From assembly GCF_003058265.1 (NCBI RefSeq), contig NZ_QBUK01000003.1:328984-392983 (forward strand): a stretch of DNA of 64,000 nt. Direction: 5' to 3'. Below the pieces are notes generated by a model. The model saw nothing but the letters and a program-made list of their open reading frames with translations. It made no database searches and had not been told where the DNA came from. Position numbers and translations under genes: made by a program. This DNA is from Flagellimonas amoyensis. Lineage in GTDB: Bacteria; Bacteroidota; Bacteroidia; Flavobacteriales; Flavobacteriaceae. Positions 26,128 to 36,357 of this stretch are shown in pieces (the stretch's first letter is position 1; each line of letters opens with the position of its first letter).

Positions 26128-29100
26128 ATGCTCCCTCAAAAAACAAGGCATTTGCTATATGCCGTGTTGCTGGTGTTCATATCCATATTTGGTTCCACGG
26201 TATTAGCAAAAACAGACGTCAAACGAATTTTGACAAAAATAGTATCCACCGTTTCCGCGGAAGATGCCGGGGAAGAAGAGGTGGTTTCCGTTCCAGAGAT
26301 GCCATCGGCCACAGAAGTGACCTATGCTCCGGCGAGTGCCAGTATGTTCGCGACCATTATCCAGGGGAGCGACCAACAGGTCATCTGTCCCAACGATGGA
26401 AGTACATTGGCCAAATTCTTCCTTTGTGGAACCAGTGACATCAGGACCTTGAGCCTGAGCCAATCCGGTAGTACTTACCAATGGCAACAGTTGGACCCCA
26501 ATACCTGTGCCCCGACGGTAGTGGATAACTGTCCCACCATAAATGGTGCCTGTACGTGGAACACCGTGGGAACAGGAGCTACTTATAATCTTTCGACCGC
26601 AGGGGAATTCAGGGTACGGGTGAATTCTGGACAGTACTATTATTTTAAATCGACCCTTAACCCCTTGAACCCACAATTGATCAAAGAAGACATAGTTTGT
26701 GGAAATCCGGGAAGGGTGGAGGTGACCAACGTTCCTGCTGGTTATGAATACAGTTTGAACAGTCCTGCCGGACCATATCAGGACACTCCTTATTTCGATA
26801 TCACTTCACCAGGGACTTACAGGGTCTATGTGCGTTTGAAAAATGTTTCCGCCAGTGCCTGTGTCTTTCCATCAAATCCTGTGACCGTGAACGACCTTGA
26901 CATCAATGTGGATGTGACCGCCAACGATATTCTATGTAGCGGGGAACTGGGAAGCATTGACATCCAAGTTTCGGGAGTGCCGGGATTTTATACCTATCGT
27001 TTGATCAAAAATGGAGTGACCGTGAATACTTTCGGTCCAAACGGGGCCGATTCCTATACGTTTGCGAACATAAGCCCCGGAACCTATAGTATTCGGGTGG
27101 AGACCAACGATTGTTCCGTGACCATTACGGAAGATGTCAATGGAGATCCCATTGTAATAGGTGGGGGCATAAGTCCTTTGGCCGTATCTGCCACTGCATC
27201 GGACAGTTTCGGCTGTGGTGCCACCTCGGTCGATGTCAATTTGACCACTTCAGGGGGTACGGCCCCCTATCGCTTCAGCGTGGATGGAGCACCTTTTGGG
27301 TCAACCTATGCCAGTACTGCCAGCTTTTCGGTGACAACGGCAGGGACCTATTCCGTTTTGGTGGAAGATGCCAATGGTTGCCAACGAAGCGCTTCGGTAG
27401 ATGTTCAGGATATTCCCCAGCCCATTTTCAATATCACCGAAGAAGATGCCAACTGTGGGGGTGCCAATGATGGAAGGGTCACCGTTAATGTGACCAACGG
27501 ATTTGGTTACGAGATCGAATACAGTGTCAACAATGGGACCACCTATCAAATAAGCAATGTGTTCTCCAATTTGGCACCAGGCTCCTACGATGTGGTCCTA
27601 AGGTACCAACAGGATTCCTTTACCTGTACCACAACACCGCAAACCGTTACGGTGGGCACACCGTCCACCATAACTGCATCGGCCACTCCCGATTTTCAAC
27701 CCACCTGTGGGAATGAAAATGGGGGGCAGATTACCATTTCAGGTGTTTTAGGGGGGACAGGACCTTATGAATATAGTATCGGTGCAGGTTTTGGGGCCAG
27801 TAATGTGTTCCCCAATTTAGGTGTGGGAACCTATACGCCCATGGTAAGGGATGCCAACGGATGTGTTGAAGCACTTCCGAACATCGTTTTCAGTACGTTG
27901 AACAAACCCACAAATCTGGATTTCAGCATTTCCAGTTTGGATTGTATCACTACCACCGCTTCTTTGGATTTGGTAGTAACTGGTGGAACGGGACCATATA
28001 CCTACGAAATCATTGCCCCATCGACAAGTGCCATCAACAATGGCGCCAACAATACCTTTACAGGTTTGGGACTGGGAACCTATACGTTCAGGGTCACTGA
28101 CAATGAAGGATGTTCTTATGAAGAGAATTACGCCATTACCGATATCAGTTCCATTGGTGTACAGGCCCAACAGACTAGGGTGGTGACCTGCGTTGGTGAT
28201 TCCGACGGGGAAGGTCGCTTTTTGGTGGATGGCTTCAGCACCAGCTATAGCTACAGTATAGACGGAGGCCCAGTGTTCACAGGTCAGAATGGTAGTATCA
28301 TTCCCGTAACAGGATTGACCGCCGGAAGTTATGTGATTTCCGTGACCGATGAAGGGACCAATTGTACCGACACGGCCACTTTGATCATTGAAGAACCATC
28401 AACCGCTTTTGATATTTCAGGCTTGAACGTAACGGACATGAGCTGTCAAAATGGAAACATTGGAGCGGTCCAGATCAATACCGTAGGAGGATGGGGAGGT
28501 AACCGATACACCTTGATCCAACCCGATGGTTCCACAAGAGGACCAAAAAGTGGAAGCACGTTCTCCAATCTTTCCTTGGATGGGACCTATCAAGTGATTG
28601 TTGCCGATGCCAATGGATGTGAGGTCACCGATAGTTTTACCTTGACCCGATTAGATGCGCCTACGCTCACGCTGGACAACGGAGTCTCTGATTTCTGTTA
28701 CGATAATTTTAATGCCTCTACCTTGGCGGTTAATGCAGCAGGCGGATTGGCCCCATACCGCTACAGGATCAACGGAGGTCCTTTGGAGGCCAGCAACAGC
28801 TTTTCCGGACTTACTCCCGGAACCTATACCATCGAAGTGGTGGATGCCAACGACTGTCGAGATACGGTCACCGCTACAATTCAGCCTCAGGTGATGGCCA
28901 ATGCCACCATTATCCAAGAATTGGATTGTGCAGGACCTCCGGGACAGATTCGTGTAAACATCAGTAATGGATATACCTCCGGGGGCAACTATGATATTTA
29001 TGAAGTAAGTATCAATGGTGCGCCTTACACTTCAGATAACAACAACATTACAGGGAACTCGTTTGTGTACAATGTTCCCAACGATGGTTCCATCATCACG

Positions 29101-32100
29101 GATACAACCTTTCAGTTTTTGATTACGGATAGCCGTGGATGTACCACGCAATCGAACATGGTGACCATGTCTCCTCCCGAGACCATAGCCGGGTCTGTGG
29201 TGGGTACGGATACGCAATGTGGAGACATTTCGAGTGGTATTGTGGAGTTAGTTCCTGACACTACACAAGGTATTCCACCGTATGAATACAGTAATGACAA
29301 TGGGGCGACATTCAGCAGCCAAAATATCTTTTCGGGTTATGGACCTGGAACGCACGGAGGGTTTGTCATCCGGGACAGTAGGGGCTGTGTGAGCCCGGCC
29401 TATTCCGTCACCATAGGTGCCAGTGATCCTTTGGATGCTTCCGCAACACCCACCGATGCGATTTGTTCATCGGGAGCGGTCGATGGGGAGATATTGGCAT
29501 CCATCAGCAATGGGGTTGCACCTTTCGATTATGTATTGGTGGATGAATTTGGGGGAACAGTGGCATCATCAATAGGAACCACCAGTACTTCGGTGAACTT
29601 TACCAATCTACCTAGGGGCAACTATACCCTGATCACTACCGATGCCCAAGGTTGTGAGGACCGAGATCCGGTAGTGATAGACCAAAACCAATTAGATTTG
29701 ATTCCTTTGGACCCAGCCCCGACAGATTGTTTTGATACTTCGTTTCCATATCGAGTCCAAGCCGTTGGCGGAACAGCACCCTACGATTTTAGATTGGTGG
29801 GTGACCCTACATGGCAGGATGGAACAGGTCCTGGAGAAGATATATTTGATGTGACCGGATTGGTGGTTCCAGGAGTGACCTACTTTGTAGAAGTGATGGA
29901 TGCCAACGGTTGTACCTATATTGAAGAAATTGACCCCATTGGTCCAACCAATCCTGTTGCTGTGACCGCCACCTCCTTGGCAGCTTCCTGTAATGTGGCA
30001 GGAAGTGGCTCCATTGATTTTGAGGTATCTGGAATTTCAGCACCTGGAAACTTTACCGTCAGGGTAGAAAACACCGATACTGGAGCAACAGTTTCGACCC
30101 AACCATTTACAGGAGAAACCATTCCCTATACTGGAACCCTGACCGGATTGGCTCCTGGAAACTATCAGATTATTGTCACGGACGACTTTACGGGATGTAG
30201 CTCAAGTACCTTGGCATTCATTGACATCAGTGCTGTTTCCATAGCCATCGACAACTTTGTGGAGGCCACGTGTAATGCTGGTGCCTTGGTGACTGTCAGA
30301 GGTTTTGGAAGCACAGGTCCATACACCTATGCCTATGTGCCTTCGGGAGATCCGGCGCCGACAACATTTGTGCCGGAAACCACTTTTGAGGTTCCTGGGC
30401 CTTACCCAACGACATATGATTTCTATGCCCAAGATGCCAACGGGTGTACGGCTTTCACCACGCTTGCGGTGACCCAAGAGGCCGGTGTTCCAGACCCTAT
30501 GATCGATGTGGTGAACCAATGTACGGCCACAAGCGGGTATCAAATCAATATGGTATCGCCGATCACTTCAGGTCCTGAGCCGGAAAATACATTCCAATAC
30601 AACATCGGAAGTGGTTACCAGACAGGAACTACCTTTATTGTGCCCAACCCTGGCACCTATGTGATCACGGTTCGGGATGGAAACGGGTGTACCAATACCG
30701 TTACTGCGGAAGTATTCGATTTCTTCGCCATTACGGCCGATGCCACCTCTTTCCCTACCTGTAATGCAGGGGATGGAGTCATTACAGTGAACACCACGGG
30801 GGGTAGTGGAAATTTTGAATACCAATTGAGGGATGCCCTCACTTTGACAGATCTTGGACCACCACAGTACACCAACGAATTTACCGGTGTGATGCCTGGG
30901 GACTACAACATTCTGGTAACGGATTTGGATTCCAATACATCCCCATTGTGCTCGGATGAGGCCGAAGTTATTGTCTCCACAGTGGATACCCCGATCATTA
31001 CCGCCACGAACAGTAGCCATGTGACCTGTAATGGGGCCGATAATGGTACTATTTCCGTAGAACTTCAACCTGGCACAGATACCGATACACCGATTCAATA
31101 TATCCTGTACCAAGGTTCCAGTTCGACCATCGTGGCCGGTCCGCAAGGCTCTCCCGTTTTTGATGACCTTCAACCAGGCACCTATCAGGCCGAAGTGGTT
31201 TCCGATAGGGGATGTGCAAATAGATCAGGAGACATCATCATTGGTGAACCATCCCTATTGATGGCCAATGCAATACATACCGAATTTAGCTGTAACCCAT
31301 CCAGCAATCAGTTCAGTACGGCGACCATGACCATTTATACCGATACCAATGGTGATGGAACTGGAACAGCAACTGGAACAGGTCCTTATACCTACAGCAT
31401 GAACGATGGTACGCCACAGTTTGATGGCACCAATTTCCAGACCAGCAATACTTTTGAAGTGATCGATAATGGTACCAATCAGACCATTACCCTCACTGCC
31501 CGTGACTATAATGGATGCGAGGAAACATCAACCATAACCATCAACAGCCCAACAGACATCACTTTTAGTTATAATGTGAACCCTATCACTTGTGATGCTT
31601 CGGGAACGGGGGTAAGCCCAGGTTCCATTGATATCATCATCAACGAAGGACCAGGGGATTACCAAGTCGAAATTCTACCGTTGCTTTCCGAACCAGCAAG
31701 AAGTTCTGGAGGCAGTGATCGTGTAACCTGGGATATTGCCACTCCCGGTGATTATATTTTCGCCGTGACCGATGTGGGCAGTGGTGGATGTACGTATTTG
31801 ACCACGACCATCAACATGCCCGAATACAATACCATCGAGGCCCTGATCGCCGAGGTGGAACCCGTGACCTGTTTTGATGGAAGAGATGGTTCCATAAGTT
31901 TGCAGATCAGCAACTATAATGGCGTGTACAATTATGAAGTGTTCACTCGTGATAATGCAGGAGTGGAAACCACTACAGGGGTAACTGGGACTTTTGATAC
32001 CAATGCCCCGATCAATACTCCCGAGATCATCGAAAATTTACCTGCAGGCAACCTGATTGTCCGTATCGAGGCCGTGGATTCGCCCTATTGCGATACCGTG

Positions 32101-34434
32101 AGCAATGTGACCACAGTGCGCTCTCCTGATAGGGAACTGACCGTTGATTTATTGCAAACCTCCCCGGTGACCTGTAATGTGCCCGGTTTGGGTGAAATCA
32201 CAGCCACTGGCGATGGTGGATGGGGAACTTACCAATATCAGTTGGTGGCATCCGATGGAACCATTTTGGTGGATTATCCCAATACCAATCCAGTATTTGA
32301 AAATCTATCTACAGATACATATACGGTAAATATCAGAGATGTGAGAGGTTGTGAGAGATTCAATACCATCAATTTGCCATTGCCTGTGGAAATCACGGCA
32401 GACATTCGTGTGGTGAGCCCATTGGCCTGTAACAACGATAATGATGGGGTCATCGAGGCTTTTGCGGTTTCGGGAGGCCAAGGACCAGGAAATTACCTAT
32501 ACCAATTGAACCGCATCACTGACGGTACCAATAGTGGACTCCAGACCACCCCAACCTTTGCCAACCTATCGGCGGGAGATTATACCATCACCATTTTTGA
32601 CGGATGGAACTGTAGTGCCCTCACCGATGTGATCACCATTGCCGATCCAGAAATCGTGGTGGCCGAATTGGTGGAGTTGCAACCTCCGGGTTGTGGGGAT
32701 TTGGGTAGAATGGAATTAACGGTCACCAATCCTGAGCCCTTGGTCGAGTATTTCTATCGTAAATCAGGTACTTCTGACCCATTTACCCCTTTTGGGGCGG
32801 GAATGACCAGTGTAGAGATCACAGTGGACATTACTATGGATGCAGGACCTTTCCAGTTTGATGTGCAGAATTCCAATGGCTGTCCTTCAGAGAAATCGAA
32901 CCAGATCTCCTTGGATCCAGCGGCACCTTTGGTGGTTTCCTTGGACCTTACCAATGCAACGATCAATTGTGCAGGGGAGTCAACCGCTATCATTCGCTCG
33001 GAAGCCTTCGGGGGTATTGGAAGTTATACGTACACCTTGGTGAACACGAATACCTTGCCTGTAATGCCAGCCAATATTGTCCGTCCATCACAAAACTCAG
33101 GAATCTTTAGGGACCTGGATGTTGGCACCTACTACGTGTATGCCCAAAGTGGTGGATGTGAAGCCATGTCGGACCCTATCGTCATCGAACCTAAACCACC
33201 ATTGGTATTGGAATATCTGGAAGCAGTGCCCGTCATGTGTGCCGGAGATACCAACGGACAGATCATCATCGAGGCCAGTGGAGGTACAGGAAGGATCAGG
33301 TACTCCATTTCAGATACATTGAGCGAGTTCTTTGAAGGGGATGACCCGGACAATCCAAACCGAAAAACTTTCAACGATCTTAGCCCTAGGACCTATGACA
33401 TCATAATTCAGGACGATCTAGGATGTACCATAACCCGAACACTGGAAATCACCCAGCCTACGGAACTTGTCGCCGCAGTGGTTTCTACGACTCCAGAGGT
33501 ATGTATGGGGGATGGTGATGGTACCTTGACCTTGGGAGTTTCTGGAGGAACGGCACCCTATTACACCAGTATAAATTCTGTGGACGATGCTGATTTTGTC
33601 CAAAATGATACCATGTTCTTTGATCATCTTCAGGGAGGGGAAACCTATGCCATCTTTATTAGGGATGCGAATGGTTGCCAGACCAACGTGATAGCAGAAA
33701 TTGGCATTGGAATAAACATTATTGCTGAACCCATAGTGGAATATGGTTGTGAGGGAATATTCCCGAACAGTACGGCCACTGTCAGTATTGCAGACAGTTC
33801 ACAGCTTTCCGACCTTTTGTTTTCATTGGATGTGGATGATATTCAACTGGCCACGAACCAAAGGACCTTTGGGGACCTGCCACCAGGTGAACACACGGTA
33901 TATATTTACCACGCCAACGGTTGTGTGACCTTTGTGGAATTTGAAATTGATGCCTACGAGCCACTTACGCTGGAAGCCATGAAAACTGGCCCAAATGAGG
34001 TCACGGCCATTGCTACAGGCGGATTTGGGGGATATGAATATTTCTTCCAAGGGGAGTCCTATGGGGATATCAACACCTTCAACATCAATGTGGATTCAAA
34101 CATCAACATCATGGTCCGGGACAGTAATGGTTGTGTGGCCAATCTGGTGCTGCCGTTCAATTTTGAGGGAATGCCCGAAATGCCGCCGTTCTTTACCCCG
34201 GATGGTGATAACCTGAACGATTACTGGTATCCAGGGAACCGTGAGTTTTTCCCCAATATCGATGTCATTATTTATGATCGATATGGTAGGGTAGTGGCCC
34301 GATTGGACCAGGTCAAAAAATGGGATGGGACCTATGAGGGCAAACCGCTGCCCACTGGTGACTACTGGTATGTGGTGAATGCAAACGATAGGGAAAAGCA
34401 ACGATTTGTAGGTCACTTTACACTATACAGATAG
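26128..34434 (+). CDS. giant SprB-like surface protein with T9SS type B sorting domain
   Basis: A 2768-residue secreted protein. A signal peptide (about residues 8-28, ending STVLA) is followed by some 28-30 tandem SprB-like beta repeats. Each repeat runs from a Cys-containing strand through G(G)TAPY.Y...G to a closing D(A)NGC-type strand; examples of the closing motif are VEDANGC, VADANGC and IRDANGC. The last ~85 residues (FFTPDGDNLNDYW...IYDRYGRVV...WDGTYEGKPLPTGDYWYVV) are the type B sorting domain (gliding motility-associated C-terminal) recognised by the type IX secretion system. Adhesins such as SprB are exported this way and serve in gliding or attachment. No SprF/PorP-type partner gene follows. 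It is monocistronic. Confidence 0.93.
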   Translation: MLPQKTRHLLYAVLLVFISIFGSTVLAKTDVKRILTKIVSTVSAEDAGEEEVVSVPEMPSATEVTYAPASASMFATIIQGSDQQVICPNDGSTLAKFFLCGTSDIRTLSLSQSGSTYQWQQLDPNTCAPTVVDNCPTINGACTWNTVGTGATYNLSTAGEFRVRVNSGQYYYFKSTLNPLNPQLIKEDIVCGNPGRVEVTNVPAGYEYSLNSPAGPYQDTPYFDITSPGTYRVYVRLKNVSASACVFPSNPVTVNDLDINVDVTANDILCSGELGSIDIQVSGVPGFYTYRLIKNGVTVNTFGPNGADSYTFANISPGTYSIRVETNDCSVTITEDVNGDPIVIGGGISPLAVSATASDSFGCGATSVDVNLTTSGGTAPYRFSVDGAPFGSTYASTASFSVTTAGTYSVLVEDANGCQRSASVDVQDIPQPIFNITEEDANCGGANDGRVTVNVTNGFGYEIEYSVNNGTTYQISNVFSNLAPGSYDVVLRYQQDSFTCTTTPQTVTVGTPSTITASATPDFQPTCGNENGGQITISGVLGGTGPYEYSIGAGFGASNVFPNLGVGTYTPMVRDANGCVEALPNIVFSTLNKPTNLDFSISSLDCITTTASLDLVVTGGTGPYTYEIIAPSTSAINNGANNTFTGLGLGTYTFRVTDNEGCSYEENYAITDISSIGVQAQQTRVVTCVGDSDGEGRFLVDGFSTSYSYSIDGGPVFTGQNGSIIPVTGLTAGSYVISVTDEGTNCTDTATLIIEEPSTAFDISGLNVTDMSCQNGNIGAVQINTVGGWGGNRYTLIQPDGSTRGPKSGSTFSNLSLDGTYQVIVADANGCEVTDSFTLTRLDAPTLTLDNGVSDFCYDNFNASTLAVNAAGGLAPYRYRINGGPLEASNSFSGLTPGTYTIEVVDANDCRDTVTATIQPQVMANATIIQELDCAGPPGQIRVNISNGYTSGGNYDIYEVSINGAPYTSDNNNITGNSFVYNVPNDGSIITDTTFQFLITDSRGCTTQSNMVTMSPPETIAGSVVGTDTQCGDISSGIVELVPDTTQGIPPYEYSNDNGATFSSQNIFSGYGPGTHGGFVIRDSRGCVSPAYSVTIGASDPLDASATPTDAICSSGAVDGEILASISNGVAPFDYVLVDEFGGTVASSIGTTSTSVNFTNLPRGNYTLITTDAQGCEDRDPVVIDQNQLDLIPLDPAPTDCFDTSFPYRVQAVGGTAPYDFRLVGDPTWQDGTGPGEDIFDVTGLVVPGVTYFVEVMDANGCTYIEEIDPIGPTNPVAVTATSLAASCNVAGSGSIDFEVSGISAPGNFTVRVENTDTGATVSTQPFTGETIPYTGTLTGLAPGNYQIIVTDDFTGCSSSTLAFIDISAVSIAIDNFVEATCNAGALVTVRGFGSTGPYTYAYVPSGDPAPTTFVPETTFEVPGPYPTTYDFYAQDANGCTAFTTLAVTQEAGVPDPMIDVVNQCTATSGYQINMVSPITSGPEPENTFQYNIGSGYQTGTTFIVPNPGTYVITVRDGNGCTNTVTAEVFDFFAITADATSFPTCNAGDGVITVNTTGGSGNFEYQLRDALTLTDLGPPQYTNEFTGVMPGDYNILVTDLDSNTSPLCSDEAEVIVSTVDTPIITATNSSHVTCNGADNGTISVELQPGTDTDTPIQYILYQGSSSTIVAGPQGSPVFDDLQPGTYQAEVVSDRGCANRSGDIIIGEPSLLMANAIHTEFSCNPSSNQFSTATMTIYTDTNGDGTGTATGTGPYTYSMNDGTPQFDGTNFQTSNTFEVIDNGTNQTITLTARDYNGCEETSTITINSPTDITFSYNVNPITCDASGTGVSPGSIDIIINEGPGDYQVEILPLLSEPARSSGGSDRVTWDIATPGDYIFAVTDVGSGGCTYLTTTINMPEYNTIEALIAEVEPVTCFDGRDGSISLQISNYNGVYNYEVFTRDNAGVETTTGVTGTFDTNAPINTPEIIENLPAGNLIVRIEAVDSPYCDTVSNVTTVRSPDRELTVDLLQTSPVTCNVPGLGEITATGDGGWGTYQYQLVASDGTILVDYPNTNPVFENLSTDTYTVNIRDVRGCERFNTINLPLPVEITADIRVVSPLACNNDNDGVIEAFAVSGGQGPGNYLYQLNRITDGTNSGLQTTPTFANLSAGDYTITIFDGWNCSALTDVITIADPEIVVAELVELQPPGCGDLGRMELTVTNPEPLVEYFYRKSGTSDPFTPFGAGMTSVEITVDITMDAGPFQFDVQNSNGCPSEKSNQISLDPAAPLVVSLDLTNATINCAGESTAIIRSEAFGGIGSYTYTLVNTNTLPVMPANIVRPSQNSGIFRDLDVGTYYVYAQSGGCEAMSDPIVIEPKPPLVLEYLEAVPVMCAGDTNGQIIIEASGGTGRIRYSISDTLSEFFEGDDPDNPNRKTFNDLSPRTYDIIIQDDLGCTITRTLEITQPTELVAAVVSTTPEVCMGDGDGTLTLGVSGGTAPYYTSINSVDDADFVQNDTMFFDHLQGGETYAIFIRDANGCQTNVIAEIGIGINIIAEPIVEYGCEGIFPNSTATVSIADSSQLSDLLFSLDVDDIQLATNQRTFGDLPPGEHTVYIYHANGCVTFVEFEIDAYEPLTLEAMKTGPNEVTAIATGGFGGYEYFFQGESYGDINTFNINVDSNINIMVRDSNGCVANLVLPFNFEGMPEMPPFFTPDGDNLNDYWYPGNREFFPNIDVIIYDRYGRVVARLDQVKKWDGTYEGKPLPTGDYWYVVNANDREKQRFVGHFTLYR

Positions 34435-34561
34435 AAGGATTTATTTTATAAATCATTGACACTAAGACTGAAGCGTATTTTGGTGTCAAGAGAGGAGCGT
34501 CTATTTTGCATTCAAGAGCAAAAGTTTTGTAGGGGCTGGGGCAAAATATCATCAAAATTTA

Positions 34562-34569
34562 TATTTTTG
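34562..34569 (+). promoter_or_regulatory. tRNA-Pro promoter -7 box
   Basis: TATTTTTG is a perfect TAnnTTTG, the usual box in front of flavobacterial tRNA genes. It lies 133 bases upstream of the intact tRNA but only 11 bases upstream of a copy of the tRNA 5' end at 34581. Confidence 0.6.
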
Positions 34570-34580
34570 CAGTCCGATTT

Positions 34581-34713
34581 CGGGATGTGGCCCTTCGGCC
34601 ATGCTCAGGATTGACTCCGTCTGGCACCCAGACTGCTTAAAGCAGTGGACGTTTTGAAAATTGGGTATTGTTTATTGAAAATTGTTGACCGAAGGTCAAA
34701 TACGGGATGTGGC
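34581..34713 (+). repeat. 11-base copy of the tRNA 5' end plus inserted structured segment
   Basis: CGGGATGTGGC occurs at 34581-34591 and again as the first bases of the tRNA at 34703-34713. The ~111 bases between hold small perfect hairpins: TGGCC-CTTC-GGCCA at the junction, GTCTGG-CAC-CCAGAC, and ACTGCT-TAA-AGCAGT. The CCCTTCGGCC..GCTCAGGATTGAC part resembles a dispersed REP-like palindrome. It looks like an insertion with duplication of the tRNA start. Confidence 0.55.
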
Positions 34714-34776
34714 GCAGTCTGGTAGCGTACACGCATGGGGTGCGTGTGGTCGCTGGTTCGAATCCAGTCATCCCGA
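34703..34776 (+). tRNA. tRNA-Pro (anticodon GGG)
   Basis: A 74-base cloverleaf. The acceptor stem CGGGATG pairs with CATCCCG; the anticodon stem CACGC/GCGTG encloses loop ATGGGGT with anticodon GGG after T33; the T arm is CTGGTTCGAATCCAG. CCA is not encoded. Its 3' half is a likely attachment site, since an integrase gene follows 222 bases downstream. No second copy of the 3' end is present in the window, so the other junction lies to the right. Confidence 0.95.
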
Positions 34777-34819
34777 CGAACCATGGTTTTATGACACTAA
34801 GTAAAACCTTAATTAATTG

Positions 34820-34853
34820 AAAACCAGAAAATTAATTTTTTCTGGTTTTTTTT
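34820..34853 (+). terminator. terminator after tRNA-Pro
   Basis: AAAACCAGAAAA pairs with TTTTCTGGTTTT, followed by a run of T. It ends the tRNA transcript and separates it from the integrase gene. Confidence 0.8.
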
Positions 34854-34998
34854 ATTTCCATCTGAAACCATCGGTGAGGATGTCCTATAGAGTGTCCTAT
34901 TTTTGTCGGGAAAAATTCCCTAAATTGTACTTCCATTATTGATTTTTCGTGTGATTTGACTTTCGCTTCAACCAATGTTTCACTTAAAGCGAGAACAC

Positions 34999-36273
34999 AT
35001 GAATACCTCTAACTCCTTCAGTATCAGTTTTTGGCTGAAAAAATCAGGAAGAAAAAAAGATGGACGGTTTCCAATTTATGTCCGGATCAGATGTAAAGGA
35101 AAAAATGCAGATCTCAGTGTCCATAGATCAACTTTTGAAGAACGATGGTGTCCTATTTTGGGAAAAATGGACCATAGGGCCAGTGAATCCGTTGTTGTAA
35201 ACAAATATCTGGACGACGTCCGTGCAAAGTTGCTGGAATGCCATCGGCAACTTAGTGCCGAGAGTAACTTTATAACGGCACAATCCATCAAGCTTCGATA
35301 TCTGGGAAAGGACAAGGTGATGCTCACCCTATTGGACCTTTTGGAGTACAACCGAACCTATGAGTTGCCCAAACTGGCCAAAGGGACGGTCAAGAACTAT
35401 TCCTCCACAGAGACCTACCTGAAACGCTTCATTGCCAAAAAATATCGGGTACCCGATATTGGGCTGGCCTCGATAGACTATGCCTTTTTGATCGAGTTTG
35501 AAAACTTCCTGCGGAACTGCGAACCCATCAAATCGTTCCAGACATTGAACAACAACGGTATCATGAAACATATGCTGCGGTTCAAGAAATTGGTGACCAT
35601 GGCCTATAAATTTGATTGTATCCCCAAGAATCCCTTCAATCTGTATAAAGTGAAAATGGAGGATTATGACAGTGCTTTCTTGGAAGAGGAGGAAATTCTG
35701 GCGCTGGACCAATTGGAATTCGAGGAAAAGGGCATGGAACTGGTCCGGGATATTTTCCTTTTTGCCTGTTATACCGGACTCAGCTACATAGAGATCAAAC
35801 TTCTCAATCCCAATGGTATCGTATCCGGCATCGACGGGGAACTCTGGATCGATGTAAAACGCCAAAAGACCAAGACCGAAGTGAAGGTTCCCCTATTGCC
35901 CAAAGCCAAGAAAATCTTGGAGAAGTATGTGGATTTTCCCAAAAATGAAAATACCGTTCTTCCAGTGTATTCCAATCAAAAGGTGAACCAATACCTAAAG
36001 ATCATTGCACAAAGGGCAAATATTGATAAGCACCTAACCTTCCATGTGGCCAGACATACCTTTGCAACGACAATCACCTTAATGAACGACGTGCCCATTG
36101 AGACCGTTTCCAAACTCCTCGGGCATACCAAGCTTTCAACGACCCAAAAGTATGCTAGGGTCGTGGAAAAGAAAATCAGCAAGGACATGGCCCAGTTGAA
36201 GGAGAAATTGGGAAGCGGGCAAAGTAAAGCGAACGACAATTCGGAATATCCGACCCTAAAGATTATCAGGTAA
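34999..36273 (+). CDS. tyrosine recombinase (integrase) of a tRNA-borne integrative element
   Basis: A 424-residue Bacteroidota-type integrase: an N-terminal arm-binding domain (SFWLKKSGRKKDGRFPIYVRI), a SAM-like core-binding domain (about 110-215) and the catalytic domain. Visible catalytic residues are a Lys in RQKTKTEVKVP (about 290-292), H349 and R352 in FHVARH, H376 in LLGHTK and Tyr385. The first catalytic Arg position is Ser262 in TGLSYIEI, as reported for the CTnDOT integrase group. I chose the ATG of MNTSNSFSISFWL; an ATG 24 bases upstream adds eight residues. It lies beside tRNA-Pro and defines the left border of the element. Confidence 0.93.
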   Translation: MNTSNSFSISFWLKKSGRKKDGRFPIYVRIRCKGKNADLSVHRSTFEERWCPILGKMDHRASESVVVNKYLDDVRAKLLECHRQLSAESNFITAQSIKLRYLGKDKVMLTLLDLLEYNRTYELPKLAKGTVKNYSSTETYLKRFIAKKYRVPDIGLASIDYAFLIEFENFLRNCEPIKSFQTLNNNGIMKHMLRFKKLVTMAYKFDCIPKNPFNLYKVKMEDYDSAFLEEEEILALDQLEFEEKGMELVRDIFLFACYTGLSYIEIKLLNPNGIVSGIDGELWIDVKRQKTKTEVKVPLLPKAKKILEKYVDFPKNENTVLPVYSNQKVNQYLKIIAQRANIDKHLTFHVARHTFATTITLMNDVPIETVSKLLGHTKLSTTQKYARVVEKKISKDMAQLKEKLGSGQSKANDNSEYPTLKIIR

Positions 36274-36323
36274 TGTGACCCAGGGCTTGATATTGTTCTT
36301 TTGCCACCCATTTATTTTAGAGT

Positions 36324-36353
36324 TTGCTAAAATAATAAATTACTGTAACTTCG
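36324..36353 (+). promoter_or_regulatory. promoter and possible operator of arsR-merTP
   Basis: TTTG (36324-36327), 18 bases, then TAACTTCG (36346-36353), 4 bases before the ATG. Between them TTGCTAAAATAAT resembles the word ATTGCGATAAAATAAT found before the second arsR gene, so an ArsR-type repressor could bind between the two boxes. Confidence 0.5.
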
Positions 36354-36357
36354 TAGT

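Noticed and set aside
26700..34100. Regularly spaced similar DNA words that could suggest a CRISPR or satellite array
   Set aside because: They are codons for the SprB-like protein repeats within one open frame; repeat length and sequence vary and there are no identical spacers.
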